Assembly: GCA_013332095.1 (NCBI GenBank)
Contig: JABENI010000009.1
Coordinates: 1 to 64,000 of the forward strand
Length of the DNA stretch: 64,000 bases
Direction: 5' to 3'
Origin: Candidatus Bathyoplasma sp. NZ
GTDB lineage: Bacteria; Bacillota_I; Bacilli_A; MAG-NZ
Part shown: positions 1 through 9,651 of the stretch, one piece after another
Numbering within the stretch: position 1 is the stretch's first letter
How the letters are laid out: each line of letters opens with the position of its first letter
Program-made: the position numbers and the translations under genes
The notes under the pieces: generated by a model
The model's input: only the letters and a program-made list of their open reading frames with translations
The model's database searches: none
What the model was told of the DNA's origin: nothing

Positions 1-2260
1 ACGGATGTAACGACAAATTCAGACTACTATGTCGAAACAATAGTAGATTTTGTGGCATACAAAATTAATGAGCAAGAATGGATTACAGTTACTGCAACAA
101 AACGATATCAAGTAATGACCGGATTAACAGAGCATGACAAAGATAATATTGTAAAGGTTAAAGATGCAACAGGAAACATTGCTTCTATAACAGTTTATAC
201 AGATTTTGAGGGACCAACAGTTACAAACACATTACCAGCAACTATCGAAATTGATGGAATGAATGGTATAGATTTTAAATCATACTTTACAATAACTGAT
301 TATGATGTAAAAACAGATACAAATAATGCAGTAACAGTAACAGATGCGATGATAACAAATGATTTAACTGATCCATTAGCTTTAGGTAGTTATACAATTA
401 CTTTGACAGTAAGTGATGAATATGGAAATAAAACAATAGAAGAAGTCGTAGTAACAGTAGTGGATACTAAAGCACCGATTGTAACAAGTGTTGATACGGA
501 TGAGGATGGAAATTTAACGTCAGAAAAAAGAACTACTTCAAATACATATACCTTAGTAGCAAATGAAGAATTAATAGAATATAGAGTATATTTAGAAGGA
601 GATACACCACCTGCATTTACACCGTTATTAACACCAGACACGACTATCCCTAAAATTTTAGATGAAGTAGGGGATGGTATATATGTTATAGAAGTAAAAG
701 ATAAAGCAACTAATACTACTAGCATAAAAGTGTATGTTGGAGTAAATTCAGCAGTAATAAAGAGTGCTTTAATAATTAATACAAATCAATATACAATAGA
801 AACAGATAAAAATATTGTAAGTTATCAAATAGATAGTGCGACGAAGGTAGAGGTAACACCGAGTACTAGTACGGTAATGCAAGAAACATTTATCGAGGGA
901 AGTTATGATATTACAGTAACAGATGAAGTAGGAAATACGACAATGTTTACATTAGTAGTAGATACTACTCCGTTGTCGATAAGTAGCCCGTTAATTACCA
1001 ATTTGGGAGATCCAGTAGAAACAACAGTAGATTATACAGTAACAACATCAGAGAATTTTATTGCATATAAAATAGTAAGAGTTGATTATGATTCAACAAC
1101 AGAGGGAGTATATCCGATTGGATTACAACCAACTGAATTTACAACAGATACAGCAACGAATAGCCTTCAAATAATTACAATACCAGATGCAGGAAACACA
1201 TATGCATACAAATATGAAATTAGTTTCAAAGATGAAGCAGGAAATATAACAGAAGAAGAATTAATTATAGACAAAAGAGCATTAACAATATTAAGTAGTG
1301 ATGTAACGACAAATTCAGACTACTATGTCGAAACAATAGTAGATTTTGTGGCATACAAAATTAATGAGCAAGAATGGATTACAGTTACTGCAACAAAACG
1401 ATATCAAGTAATGACCGGATTAAAAGATCATGACAAAGATAATATTGTAAAGGTTAAAGATGCAGCAGGAAACATTGCTTCTATAACAGTTTATACAGAT
1501 TTGGAGGGACCAACAGTTACAAACACATTACCAGCAACTATTGAAATTGATGAAATGAATGGTATAGATTTTAAAGCATACTTTACAATAACTGATTATG
1601 ATGTAAAAACAGATACAAATAAGACAGTACCAGTAACAGATGCGATGATAACAAATGATTTAACTGATCCGTTAGTTTTAGGTAGGTATACAGTTACTTT
1701 GACAGTAAGTGATGAATATGGAAATAAAACAATAGAAGAAGTTGAAGTAACAGCAGTAGATACAACAGCACCGATTGTAACAAGTGTTGATACGGATGAG
1801 GATGGAAATTTAACGTCAGAAAAAAGAACTACTTCAAATACATATACCTTAGAAGCAAATGAAGAATTAATAGAATATAGAGTATATTTAGAAGGAGATA
1901 CACCACCTGAATTTACAACGGCATCAACACCATCCACGATTATCACCGACATTTTATATGAAGTAGTGGATGGCATATATGTGATAGAAGTAAAAGATAA
2001 AGCAGCTAATACTACTAGCATAAAAGTGTATGTTGGAGTAAATTCAGCAGTAATAAAGAGTGCTTTAATAATTAATACAAACCAATATACAATAGAAACA
2101 GATAAAAACATTGTAAGTTATCAAATAGATAGTGCGACGAAGGTAGAGGTAACACCGAGTACTAGTACGGTAATGCAAGAAACATTTATCGATGGAAGTT
2201 ATAATATTACAGTAACAGATGAAGTAGGAAATCCGACAATGTTTACATTAGTAGTAGATA
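1..2260 (+). repeat. Near-identical ~964-nt internal duplication (offset 1296 nt)
   Basis: Bases 1-964 and 1297-2260 are almost identical at DNA level. They encode a multi-domain block of the surface protein. Differences are mostly single substitutions, plus a few clustered changes near 620-660 versus 1916-1956. Copy 1 begins at or before the window edge, so more copies may lie upstream. The near identity, including silent positions, indicates recent duplication or ongoing gene conversion. Confidence 0.9.
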
Positions 2261-3522
2261 TACCTTCACCTCCAAGTGGTGGAAATGGTGGAGGTGGTAG
2301 TGGAAGCAGTAGAAAAGTTACTATTAGTTTAGAAGGACCAACTACAATTACATTAGAGTTGGGAACTGTTTATAGTGAACTAGGATACACAGCTACTGCA
2401 GCAGATAAAACAACTGATATTACTTCAAATGTAGAAGTAGATAGTAACGTTGTTGAAAATGAAGTAGGAACATACACAATTGTTTACACAATAAGAGATA
2501 ATGATGGAATTAAAACAGCAACGAGAACAGTAAAAGTTGTAGATACAGTAGGACCACAAATCACATTAAATGGATCTACAATAACTTATGTAGCATTAAA
2601 TGGAGTATACGATGAATTAGGAGTTACAGTATTTGATTATTCTCAAACTGAGACGGTAATAATCTCAGGAACTATTAATACAAATGCAGAAGGAACATAT
2701 ACCGTTACATATAAAGTAAGAGATATTGTAGGAAATGAATCAACAGCAACAAGAACGGTTATAGTAGCGAGTAGCACTACTAAAAATATAACTATAGAGA
2801 TTGGCTCAGGAGCACAGGAGATTATCAAAGAAATTAATTCACCATTGTTAGGTTTAGAGGAAACGGAAATAATGTATTTAATAAGTGAATTAGAACCAAC
2901 AATAGATTCTAATTGGTTAACAGAAAGCGAAGTAGTGGAAATAATACCTACAAAAGAAAATTCATATTTATATATTTTATTAAAAGCAAAAAATGGAGCG
3001 TATGAAATTCAACAATTAGAAAAATTAAATTCATATAAACAGATTGAAATTGGAAATAATAATCAATTTTCACCAGTAGAAAAAGATAAGTGGATATATG
3101 ATGAAAACTTGATTGGGACTTATAAAAATAGTGGAAATTCAATAATTGAATTTAATAATAATTCAGAAATTTCGTATCAAAATGTTACAGTCCATTACCA
3201 AGTAGTAGAGAATAGTAATACAAATGGATTGAGTATTATTCCAAGTGTAAAAGCAATAGAATTAACAAAGGTAGAATTAACAAAAGGTGAAAAATTCAAA
3301 GTGAAATTAGATAGTGGACAAGCATTGAAATATTATGTAGAAGTAGAAGATACAGAAGTTATAAATTCACAAACATATTATTTAAGTATAGATGCAAATG
3401 ATAACGTAATTATAACAGCTGAAGCGAATAGTAATAAATTACTGTTAATAGTAGGAATAATATCAGCAGTACCAATGATAGGAGCAGCAGGATTCTATGT
3501 TGTTAAAAAAAGATATTTGTAA
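1..3522 (+). CDS. Large repeat-built surface protein, 5' end outside window
   Basis: The reading frame is open from base 1. The in-frame GTG at 52 is not a real start, because the residues before it (TDVTTNSDYYVETIVDF) recur inside the protein at about 1297. The product is a chain of Ig-like/HYR-type beta domains with repeated signatures such as DEYGNKTIEEV and KATNTTSIKVYVG. A Gly/Ser linker lies near 2270-2310 and is followed by two DUF5011-like domains ending TYTIVYTIRDNDG and TYTVTYKVRDIVGNES. The last ~25 residues are a membrane helix plus a KKRYL tail, so the protein is held in the membrane with its C-terminus inside; no LPXTG motif is seen. It is probably an adhesin or cell-surface scaffold. 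The family assignment is by pattern and the ligand is unknown. A terminator follows directly. Confidence 0.8.
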   Translation, partial: TDVTTNSDYYVETIVDFVAYKINEQEWITVTATKRYQVMTGLTEHDKDNIVKVKDATGNIASITVYTDFEGPTVTNTLPATIEIDGMNGIDFKSYFTITDYDVKTDTNNAVTVTDAMITNDLTDPLALGSYTITLTVSDEYGNKTIEEVVVTVVDTKAPIVTSVDTDEDGNLTSEKRTTSNTYTLVANEELIEYRVYLEGDTPPAFTPLLTPDTTIPKILDEVGDGIYVIEVKDKATNTTSIKVYVGVNSAVIKSALIINTNQYTIETDKNIVSYQIDSATKVEVTPSTSTVMQETFIEGSYDITVTDEVGNTTMFTLVVDTTPLSISSPLITNLGDPVETTVDYTVTTSENFIAYKIVRVDYDSTTEGVYPIGLQPTEFTTDTATNSLQIITIPDAGNTYAYKYEISFKDEAGNITEEELIIDKRALTILSSDVTTNSDYYVETIVDFVAYKINEQEWITVTATKRYQVMTGLKDHDKDNIVKVKDAAGNIASITVYTDLEGPTVTNTLPATIEIDEMNGIDFKAYFTITDYDVKTDTNKTVPVTDAMITNDLTDPLVLGRYTVTLTVSDEYGNKTIEEVEVTAVDTTAPIVTSVDTDEDGNLTSEKRTTSNTYTLEANEELIEYRVYLEGDTPPEFTTASTPSTIITDILYEVVDGIYVIEVKDKAANTTSIKVYVGVNSAVIKSALIINTNQYTIETDKNIVSYQIDSATKVEVTPSTSTVMQETFIDGSYNITVTDEVGNPTMFTLVVDIPSPPSGGNGGGGSGSSRKVTISLEGPTTITLELGTVYSELGYTATAADKTTDITSNVEVDSNVVENEVGTYTIVYTIRDNDGIKTATRTVKVVDTVGPQITLNGSTITYVALNGVYDELGVTVFDYSQTETVIISGTINTNAEGTYTVTYKVRDIVGNESTATRTVIVASSTTKNITIEIGSGAQEIIKEINSPLLGLEETEIMYLISELEPTIDSNWLTESEVVEIIPTKENSYLYILLKAKNGAYEIQQLEKLNSYKQIEIGNNNQFSPVEKDKWIYDENLIGTYKNSGNSIIEFNNNSEISYQNVTVHYQVVENSNTNGLSIIPSVKAIELTKVELTKGEKFKVKLDSGQALKYYVEVEDTEVINSQTYYLSIDANDNVIITAEANSNKLLLIVGIISAVPMIGAAGFYVVKKRYL

Positions 3523-3550
3523 AAGAATATAAAAAAACTTTAAAATTAAA

Positions 3551-3585
3551 AGAGAAGTTGATGAAAATCAATTTCTCTTTTTTTA
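3551..3585 (+). terminator. Rho-independent terminator of the surface protein gene
   Basis: The inverted repeat AGAGAAGTTGAT / ATCAATTTCTCT has a GAAA loop and is followed by a T-run. It starts about 28 nt after the stop codon at 3522. Confidence 0.85.
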
Positions 3586-3652
3586 AATTGCATTGAAATA
3601 AAACTAAATCCAAGTTAATTTCAGAAATATCTTTTTTTATCATCGCTTATAA

Positions 3653-4015
3653 TTGAAAAATATTTCTAATTATTTCGATGATACAATAAAAATTATTATA
3701 AATGAAATTTTATTCCTAATGGCTTTAATTAGTTTTGTTGCCATTTATAGATATATTTTTGCAAGAAAGTTAAAATGTTTTAATTTTAAGTTTTTAAGTA
3801 AGTGGACTAAAAGGTATCTATCAAATGGTAATGAAGCTCTTAAAGATAATAAACGAGGTCCTAAAAATTATTCTGTTAATTTAGATTCATTAAATGAGAT
3901 AGACCGATTAAAACACGAACTTGAAGTCGAAAGAAAGAAACGTGAATCTGCTGAATTGAAAGTGGAAGTTCTTAAAAAAAAACAAGATATCGAGGAAAAA
4001 CTCTATCGAAAATAA
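3653..4015 (+). pseudogene. IS3-family OrfA-like transposase subunit (degenerate)
   Basis: The frame opens with TTG and has no convincing ribosome binding site. The C-terminal half is typical of IS3 OrfA: a KRGPK motif near residue 66 followed by a charged coiled coil (IDRLKHELEVERKKRESAELK) of the type that mediates OrfA/OrfAB dimerisation. The expected N-terminal helix-turn-helix is not recognisable. In its place residues 20-35 form a hydrophobic stretch that looks out of place for a transposase, so the 5' part may be shifted or foreign. It is followed by the broken OrfB. Confidence 0.6.
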
Positions 4016-4053
4016 GACAAATATCAATTTATGAGTCAATTGACTTTTTTTCA

Positions 4054-4876
4054 TTGAAAGGAATTAAGGTTAGCAAGTTATGTAATATGCAAAATATCCC
4101 AAGAAGTTCTTATTATAAATACAAAAACTGTATAAAACCAAACAAAGAGAATCAAGATGAAACATTGTGCAATTTAATAAATGAATATCATTTGCTGTTT
4201 GGGCAAACATTAGGCTATAGGCAAATGACTGTATTTATTAATAGACTAAACTCAAAAATCCTACAGTAAATACCGATTAATGAAACACCTAGGACTGAAA
4301 TCCTAGAATAAGAAGAAAAAAAGTTAACAGAAAAAAATTAAAGCTGAATATACTGCCGAAAATATTCTTTCAAGAAATTTTGTTGCAGATAAACCGAATG
4401 AAAAGTGGTTGACTGATGTTACTGAATTTAAGATAAATGGAGAGTCAAAGAGGCTTTATTTGAGTCCAATCTTGGACCTATACGATAAAAGTATTATTAC
4501 TTATAATTTATCATACAGGAATAATAATCAATTAGTATTTAAGATGTTTGACGATGCCTTAATTAAATATCCATTAGCTAAACCTATATCCATAGTGACT
4601 AGGCTAGCAATATACATGTAAATCTTACAAGGCTAAGTTTGTTAAACAAGAGATTACCCAAAGCACGTCAAGACCTGGTAAAGGCATTGATAACGAACCT
4701 ATGGAAAGTTTTTTTGGAAGATTAAAATCTGAAATTTATATTGGAAAGGAATTCGCCAACTATCAAGATCTTGAAATGAAAATAAGCAAGTTTATATATT
4801 ATTATAATAACCGCAGGTATCAAAAAAAATTAAAATGCATGAATCCGATGGAATATCGAATTCATGCATTACAATA
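4054..4876 (+). pseudogene. IS3-family OrfB integrase, broken by stops and frameshifts
   Basis: Three pieces of one rve-type DDE transposase are visible in different frames. The N-terminal part (VSKLCNMQNIPRSSYYKYK, 4066-4269) ends at a stop. The catalytic core piece (4409-4621) carries WLTDVTEF with the first Asp and PILDLYDKS with the second. The third piece (about 4670-4876) holds NEPMESFFGRLKSE with the catalytic Glu and ends NPMEYRIHALQ. All three acidic residues survive, but at least two disruptions make the gene non-functional. Confidence 0.8.
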
Positions 4877-4984
4877 GTTTTAATTAATTATGTGTCTACT
4901 TGACAAGTACCAGTTTATAGCATTCAACAAATCTTCAATTAATATTTATTTATATGTCTGTTAATTCAATATGACTATCTCTTC

Positions 4985-5188
4985 TTAAAGTTGGTTAGAG
5001 ATTGTATTGATGATATTACTTTTATCATTGTCACTAGATTGTTGCCACATCAACTCAAATAAAACACCCAACCCTGGTAAAGTTTTTTCTTCAGTACTAG
5101 TTATTGCCGATTGGATAGACATATTTAAATCATCTTGGGAGATACCTTTTAAATTACCAATTACTTGATTTCTAATATTTATTTCCAA
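4985..5188 (-). CDS. sspI: Small acid-soluble spore protein SspI
   Basis: The 67-residue product matches the SspI family along its length. The diagnostic block EEKTLPGLGVLFELMWQ lies at about residues 33-49, and the N-terminus INIRNQVIGNLKG fits. SspI is a minor SASP made in the forespore and packed into the spore core; it is not one of the DNA-coating alpha/beta SASPs. The start is supported by an AAGGAGG site about 7 nt upstream. The gene is monocistronic, divergent from pepV, and has a sigma-G-like promoter in the intergenic space. It is good evidence that the organism makes Bacilli-type spores. Confidence 0.9.
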   Translation of the reverse strand: MEINIRNQVIGNLKGISQDDLNMSIQSAITSTEEKTLPGLGVLFELMWQQSSDNDKSNIINTISNQL

Positions 5189-5208
5189 ATTTTACGCCTC
5201 CTTAAATA

Positions 5209-5239
5209 TATTGTGCTATTGTTATATCTTTTTTATTCA
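5209..5239 (-). promoter_or_regulatory. Putative forespore (sigma-G/F type) promoter of sspI
   Basis: On the minus strand TGAATA (5234-5239) is followed after 18 nt by CACAATA (5209-5215). This is close to the sigma-G pattern (GMATA, ~18 nt, CATNNTA) with one -10 mismatch. It lies at the expected distance upstream of sspI. Assigned by eye. Confidence 0.4.
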
Positions 5240-5276
5240 AAATTTGATAAACTGTTTTTAAAGGAGTTGCAAAAAG

Positions 5277-6605
5277 ATGAAATATAACAAAATGTTTAAA
5301 GAAAAATATGAGAACGATTATTTATCCGATTTAGAAGGTTTAATAAAAATAAAAAGTGTTTTAGGAGAATTTAACGAAAGTAAAAAGTATCCTTTTGGAA
5401 AGGGGATAGATGATTCGTTAAAATATATGCTTTCACTAGCCAAAAGAGATGGTTTTAAATATCAAAATATTGATAACTATGCCGGTTATATTGAATACGG
5501 TAGTGGAGAAGAAGAGTTAGCTATTTTATGTCATTTAGATGTAGTACCTGCAGTAGGTAAATGGAAGTACTCAGCTTTTGAAGCGACGGTTGTCGATGGG
5601 GTAATTTATGGACGTGGGGTCAATGATGACAAAGGTCCGACTATGTCGGCTTACTATGCCCTTAAAATGTTAAAAGATTTAAAAATAGTACCAAATAAAA
5701 GAATAAGAATAATATTAGGTACTGATGAAGAAACAGGATCAAGAGGAATAGAATATTATTTGAAACATCAAAAAGAACCGGATTTGGCTTTCACACCAGA
5801 TGCTACTTTTCCTTTAGTTTATGCTGAAAAAGCAATTCACTCATTTGACCTTTTAGGAGAAGATCAGAGTGAAATTATCAGTTTTAAAAGTGGAAACAGA
5901 TACAATATGGTTCCTGATTATGCTGAATTAGAGTTAAAAGATGATAAATTAAAAGAGGAATTTTTAAATTACTTACACTTTTATAAATATAAGGGAGAAG
6001 TAGTTGGAAATGTTTTTAAAATTCACGGTCAAGCAGCACATGCCTTAGAGCCTGATGTGGGAGAAAATGCTATTCATTTCATGAGAGATTTTATAAGTGG
6101 TCATTTTCCTAGTCATCTGATTGATGTTTTAGAGTTGTTTGACAACTACGGAGAAAAGTTGAAAATTGTTCATCAAGATGATGAAATGGGAGCAGTTACT
6201 TCTAATTTAGCTGTTTGTGAACTGAAAGATGGAAAATTTAGAATAGGAATAAATAATAGATATCCTAAAGGATTTAACAAATTAAAACAACTTATCAAAA
6301 CGTTAAATAAATATGGAACATACAAAGAAGTAAAATTTATGGAAACTCATTATATGGAAAAAGATAGCGAATTAGTAAAGTCTTTAGAAAGTGTTTATCG
6401 TAAAGTAACAGGTGATAATAAAACACCAGTGCAGACAACAGGTGGTGGAACATATGCTAGAGCCTTAAAAAATGCTGTTGCCTTTGGACCTGCTTTTCCT
6501 GGTAGACCAGATGTTGCCCATCAAAAAGATGAGCATATGTTACTAGAAGACTTGTACTTAGGAACAATTATTTATTTGGAAAGTTTGATTAAATTGACAA
6601 AATAA
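5277..6605 (+). CDS. pepV: PepV-type dipeptidase (M20 metallopeptidase)
   Basis: The cytosolic dinuclear zinc dipeptidase of 442 residues is close to the usual ~465 of PepV/Sapep. Metal and catalytic motifs are intact: CHLDVVP (His ~86, Asp ~88), GRGVNDDKGP (bridging Asp ~117) and TDEETGSRG (catalytic Glu ~151 and the next Glu). A C-terminal metal-ligand region with GRPDVAHQKDE follows. The role is hydrolysis of dipeptides with broad specificity for amino acid recycling. The start has an AAAGGAG site 9-10 nt upstream. Its TAA stop shares one base with the ATG of trmB, so the two genes are translationally linked. Confidence 0.9.
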   Translation: MKYNKMFKEKYENDYLSDLEGLIKIKSVLGEFNESKKYPFGKGIDDSLKYMLSLAKRDGFKYQNIDNYAGYIEYGSGEEELAILCHLDVVPAVGKWKYSAFEATVVDGVIYGRGVNDDKGPTMSAYYALKMLKDLKIVPNKRIRIILGTDEETGSRGIEYYLKHQKEPDLAFTPDATFPLVYAEKAIHSFDLLGEDQSEIISFKSGNRYNMVPDYAELELKDDKLKEEFLNYLHFYKYKGEVVGNVFKIHGQAAHALEPDVGENAIHFMRDFISGHFPSHLIDVLELFDNYGEKLKIVHQDDEMGAVTSNLAVCELKDGKFRIGINNRYPKGFNKLKQLIKTLNKYGTYKEVKFMETHYMEKDSELVKSLESVYRKVTGDNKTPVQTTGGGTYARALKNAVAFGPAFPGRPDVAHQKDEHMLLEDLYLGTIIYLESLIKLTK

Positions 6606-7246
6606 TGAGATTGAGAAAAATTAAAGGCGCTAGCGAATATTTAAAAAAATATCCTCAGTTTGTCATAACAAATCCTGTTGAACACAAAGGAAAATGGCAA
6701 CAAATATTTAATAACAAAAACGATCTTGTTTTAGAAATTGGTTGTGGAAAAGGCCAATTTATTATTGAAATGGCTAAAAAATATCCCAATAAAAATTTTA
6801 TTGGAATAGAAAAATTCGATAGCGTGTTAATTAGAGCGTTAGAAAAATTAAAGGAAACTGAGTTAACTAATATTAGATTAATTCATTATGATGCCTTTGA
6901 AATTGAAAATATTTTTTTGAAAGAAATAAACACAATATATTTAACATTTTCCGACCCCTGGCCTAAAGCAAAGCATGCTAAAAGAAGACTAACACATCAA
7001 TCGTTCTTAACTAAGTTTGAAAAAATTGTAAAAGATGAAATTATTTTTAAGACTGATAATTTAGAATTTTTTAAGTACAGTATTGAAACAATGAGAGATT
7101 ACGGGATGAATTTGTTAGATGTTAATACTAATCTTATCAGCGATGTGGAAAACCTCAAGACAGAGTTTGAGGAAAAGTTTTCTAATTTAGGATTCAAAAT
7201 TAATAGAGTGATCGCAAAATATAAAGGGGATAAAAATGGAAAATAA
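6605..7246 (+). CDS. trmB: tRNA (guanine-N7)-methyltransferase TrmB
   Basis: The 213-residue Rossmann methyltransferase makes m7G46 in tRNA using SAM. The SAM-binding motif LEIGCGKGQF lies near residue 45, followed by NFIGIEKFD. The TrmB signature FSDPWPKAKHAKRRLTH is at about residues 117-133. The length and the C-terminal SNLGFKINRVIAKY block match the bacterial family. It overlaps pepV by one base at its start and the M42 peptidase gene by 11 nt at its end, so it sits inside a compact operon of mostly peptidases. Confidence 0.93.
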   Translation: MRLRKIKGASEYLKKYPQFVITNPVEHKGKWQQIFNNKNDLVLEIGCGKGQFIIEMAKKYPNKNFIGIEKFDSVLIRALEKLKETELTNIRLIHYDAFEIENIFLKEINTIYLTFSDPWPKAKHAKRRLTHQSFLTKFEKIVKDEIIFKTDNLEFFKYSIETMRDYGMNLLDVNTNLISDVENLKTEFEEKFSNLGFKINRVIAKYKGDKNGK

Positions 7247-8297
7247 AAATATTTATTTCGATTTATTTAATTTACCAGGAATAGCTGGTAGTGAGCAGTT
7301 GGTAAAAAAGTATTTAAAAACAGAGTTTGAGAAATATGCTGATGAGGTTATCTATGATAAATTAGGGGGAATTTATGGAATAAAAAAAGGTCCTAAAAAT
7401 TCACCGATAATAATGGTAGGAGCACATATGGACGAAGTAGGGGCAATGGTTCTTAAATTAAAAGATAATGGTCTAATTAAAATGAAAGCTATCGGTGGAC
7501 TAAACGGTAACGTTTTTTCTTCCCAAATAATGACGATTAGTTTACAAAACGGTAAAAAAATAAGTGGTGTAACAACGACAATACCTCCTCATTTAAAAAA
7601 GACTAACAACTCAACAGCTGATTTCGATGATTTGTTTTTAGATGTAGGGGCAAAAAATAAAGAAGAATTAGAACAGTTGGATATTACTGTTGGTGATATG
7701 ATAACTGTTGAAAATAGAATAGTTGAAAATAGCCAAACTTCGACAATTATCAGTAAAGCAGTAGACGACCGCTGGGGGTGTGGACTATTAGTTGAACTAT
7801 TAAAAGATTTAAAAGATGATGTATTAGACTGTACATTAGTAGTAGCAGGGACAGTGCAAGAAGAAGTAGGTCTTCGTGGTGCTCAAGTTGCTGGAAGTAT
7901 GATAAAGCCAGATTTGTTTATCGCAGTAGATGTTTCTCCAGTTTCAAACTTAATCGCTAAAGAGAAACGATACGGTGAATTAGGAGAAGGCTTTTTATTG
8001 AGAATCAGAGATAGATTTAGTATTTTACCAACATCGTTAAAAAAATGGATAGTTGAACTAGCTGAAAAAAATGGTCTTAAATATCAATATTTTTATTCTC
8101 CAGGGGCTACTGATACTGCCAGAGTAGAATTAACAAATAATGGTGTAATCGCTGGAACTATCGGATTGCCTGGAAGATATTTGCATTCTTCAACTACGAT
8201 GTTTGATACCAACGACCATCAAGCAGCTAAAGGAATCGTATTTAAAATAGTTAGAGGATTTAGTGAAAAAACTTTAAACAAGTTAAAAAGGGGGTAG
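7236..8297 (+). CDS. M42 family aminopeptidase (glutamyl aminopeptidase/FrvX type)
   Basis: The 353-residue cytosolic co-catalytic metallo-aminopeptidase has all family landmarks: GAHMDEVGAM (metal His), AVDDRWGCG (bridging Asp), TVQEEVGLRGA (catalytic Glu pair), the metal Asp in FIAVDVSP, and GRYLHSSTTMFD near the C-terminus with the last His ligand. M42 enzymes form dodecameric tetrahedral shells and trim peptides from the N-terminus. The ATG lies within the end of trmB behind an AAAGGGGAT site. It sits in an operon with other peptidases and is probably part of intracellular peptide recycling. The exact substrate preference cannot be read from the sequence. Confidence 0.88.
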   Translation: MENKNIYFDLFNLPGIAGSEQLVKKYLKTEFEKYADEVIYDKLGGIYGIKKGPKNSPIIMVGAHMDEVGAMVLKLKDNGLIKMKAIGGLNGNVFSSQIMTISLQNGKKISGVTTTIPPHLKKTNNSTADFDDLFLDVGAKNKEELEQLDITVGDMITVENRIVENSQTSTIISKAVDDRWGCGLLVELLKDLKDDVLDCTLVVAGTVQEEVGLRGAQVAGSMIKPDLFIAVDVSPVSNLIAKEKRYGELGEGFLLRIRDRFSILPTSLKKWIVELAEKNGLKYQYFYSPGATDTARVELTNNGVIAGTIGLPGRYLHSSTTMFDTNDHQAAKGIVFKIVRGFSEKTLNKLKRG

Positions 8298-8305
8298 TGA
8301 TATTT

Positions 8306-9565
8306 ATGAGACATGTTAATGAAAATAGAAAAAAAGTCTTTGATAGATTAGATGAAAATAGTTTTGCCGTGCTTTTTGCAGGAAAGTCAAAACATAAAAC
8401 ATCTGATCAGTATTATGATTTTGAGGTAAATAGAAATTTTTACTATTTAACTAATTTATCTAAAGAAAAAATGATTTTAGTACTAACTAAAAGCGGTAAC
8501 TGCAACTCTTATCTATTTATCGAAGAAAACACTGAATTAAAAGAAAAATGGGACGGTAAAAGAATCACTAAAGAAAAATGCAGTGAACTTAGCGGTATCA
8601 ATATTAAAAATATTAAATATTTACATGAATTAGATAGCTTTATTTTAAGTTTAATCAACAACAGAGAAGGTATCAATTATCAAAATTTATATTTAGACTT
8701 ATTTAGAGCTTATGTTTATGGAGATATTACTGTCATCAATGAAGTATTTGATTATGCCGAAATGATAAAAAAAGATTATCCAGAATTATCAATAAATAAT
8801 ATAGAAAAGCATTTTAAATATTTAAGAATGTTTAAAAGTGAGTATGAAGTAGCGGAAATTCAAAAAGCAATTAATGTTACTAAAGAAGGAATTGAGGCTA
8901 TTTTCAGCAATATTAAAAACTGTCAGTACGAGTACCAAGCAGAATCGTATTTTACTCAGAGATTGAATTATAATAAAATGACAAAATCCTTTGTCAGTAT
9001 CGCAGCTAGTGGAAAAAACGCTTGTGTTTTACACTATGTAGATAATAACTGTAAATTAAACGATGGTGATTTACTATTGTTCGATGCAGGGGCACAGCAT
9101 AATAATTACGCTGCTGATATTACGAGAACTTTTCCGGTAAATGGTAAGTTTACTAGTAGACAGGCTGAAATATACCAAATAGTATTAGATGCGAATAAAG
9201 TTGTAATCAAACAACTTAAACCTGGTATGACAGTAAAAGAAGCTACAGAAATCGCTAGAAAAATTTTAGTTGAAGGTGCTAAAAAAATCGGATTGATAAA
9301 AGAAGATAGTGAAATTGGAAAATACTTTTTTCACAATGTTGGTCATCACTTAGGTTTAGATGTGCACGACCTAGCAGATTATTCACAGAAGTTGTCTGAA
9401 GGAATGGTATTTACTGTGGAACCAGGACTTTACGTCAAAGAAGAAAGTATTGGAATTAGAATAGAAGATGATGTTTTAATTACTAAAGATGGAGCGATAA
9501 ATTTATCGGCTGATATTATTAAAGAAATTGATGAAATTGAAAATTATTTTAAAAATATAAAATAA
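8306..9565 (+). CDS. Xaa-Pro aminopeptidase (M24B)
   Basis: An N-terminal creatinase/AMP_N-like domain (about residues 1-140) precedes a pita-bread M24 catalytic domain. The five metal ligands are present: LLFDAGAQHNNYAADITRTF (two Asp), HNVGHHLGLDVHD (His), FTVEPGLYV (Glu) and GIRIEDDVLI (Glu). The enzyme removes N-terminal residues next to proline. I chose ATG 8306 rather than the upstream GTG at 8297 because the AAAAGGGGG site at 8286-8294 is 11 nt from the ATG and nearly touches the GTG. The length of 419 residues is normal. It is the last gene of the peptidase operon; a terminator follows 4 nt after the stop. Confidence 0.9.
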   Translation: MRHVNENRKKVFDRLDENSFAVLFAGKSKHKTSDQYYDFEVNRNFYYLTNLSKEKMILVLTKSGNCNSYLFIEENTELKEKWDGKRITKEKCSELSGINIKNIKYLHELDSFILSLINNREGINYQNLYLDLFRAYVYGDITVINEVFDYAEMIKKDYPELSINNIEKHFKYLRMFKSEYEVAEIQKAINVTKEGIEAIFSNIKNCQYEYQAESYFTQRLNYNKMTKSFVSIAASGKNACVLHYVDNNCKLNDGDLLLFDAGAQHNNYAADITRTFPVNGKFTSRQAEIYQIVLDANKVVIKQLKPGMTVKEATEIARKILVEGAKKIGLIKEDSEIGKYFFHNVGHHLGLDVHDLADYSQKLSEGMVFTVEPGLYVKEESIGIRIEDDVLITKDGAINLSADIIKEIDEIENYFKNIK

Positions 9566-9568
9566 ACT

Positions 9569-9600
9569 TAAAACTACTATTCAATAGTAGTTTTTTATTT
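9569..9600 (+). terminator. Terminator of the peptidase operon
   Basis: The stem AAACTACTA / TAGTAGTTT has a short loop and ends in TTTTTTATTT, directly after the M24 peptidase gene. Confidence 0.9.
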
Positions 9601-9651
9601 AAGTAAAAATGAAAATCACAGTAAATATAACTAATGAAAGGAGTGAAGAAG

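Larger units (their letters stand above)
3600..4915 (+). mobile_element. Decayed IS3-family insertion sequence
   Basis: An OrfA-like gene (3653) and a broken OrfB integrase (4054-4876) lie in the usual IS3 order. After OrfB a segment TGTCTACTTGACAAGTACC (about 4891-4909) looks like an IS end. I could not find a matching inverted copy on the left, so the boundaries are approximate. The element is inactive as read. Confidence 0.65.

Noticed and set aside
34-1330. TGTCGAA at about 29 and 1325 as Spo0A boxes
   Set aside because: Both lie inside the coding repeat (Tyr-Val-Glu codons) with no -10 at the correct distance.
390-2111. Long antisense frames inside the surface protein gene
   Set aside because: They mirror the codon bias of the repeated sense gene, occur at the same place in both repeats and have no ribosome sites.
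8297-8305. GTG 8297 start of the M24 peptidase
   Set aside because: It nearly touches the ribosome site; ATG 8306 has proper spacing.
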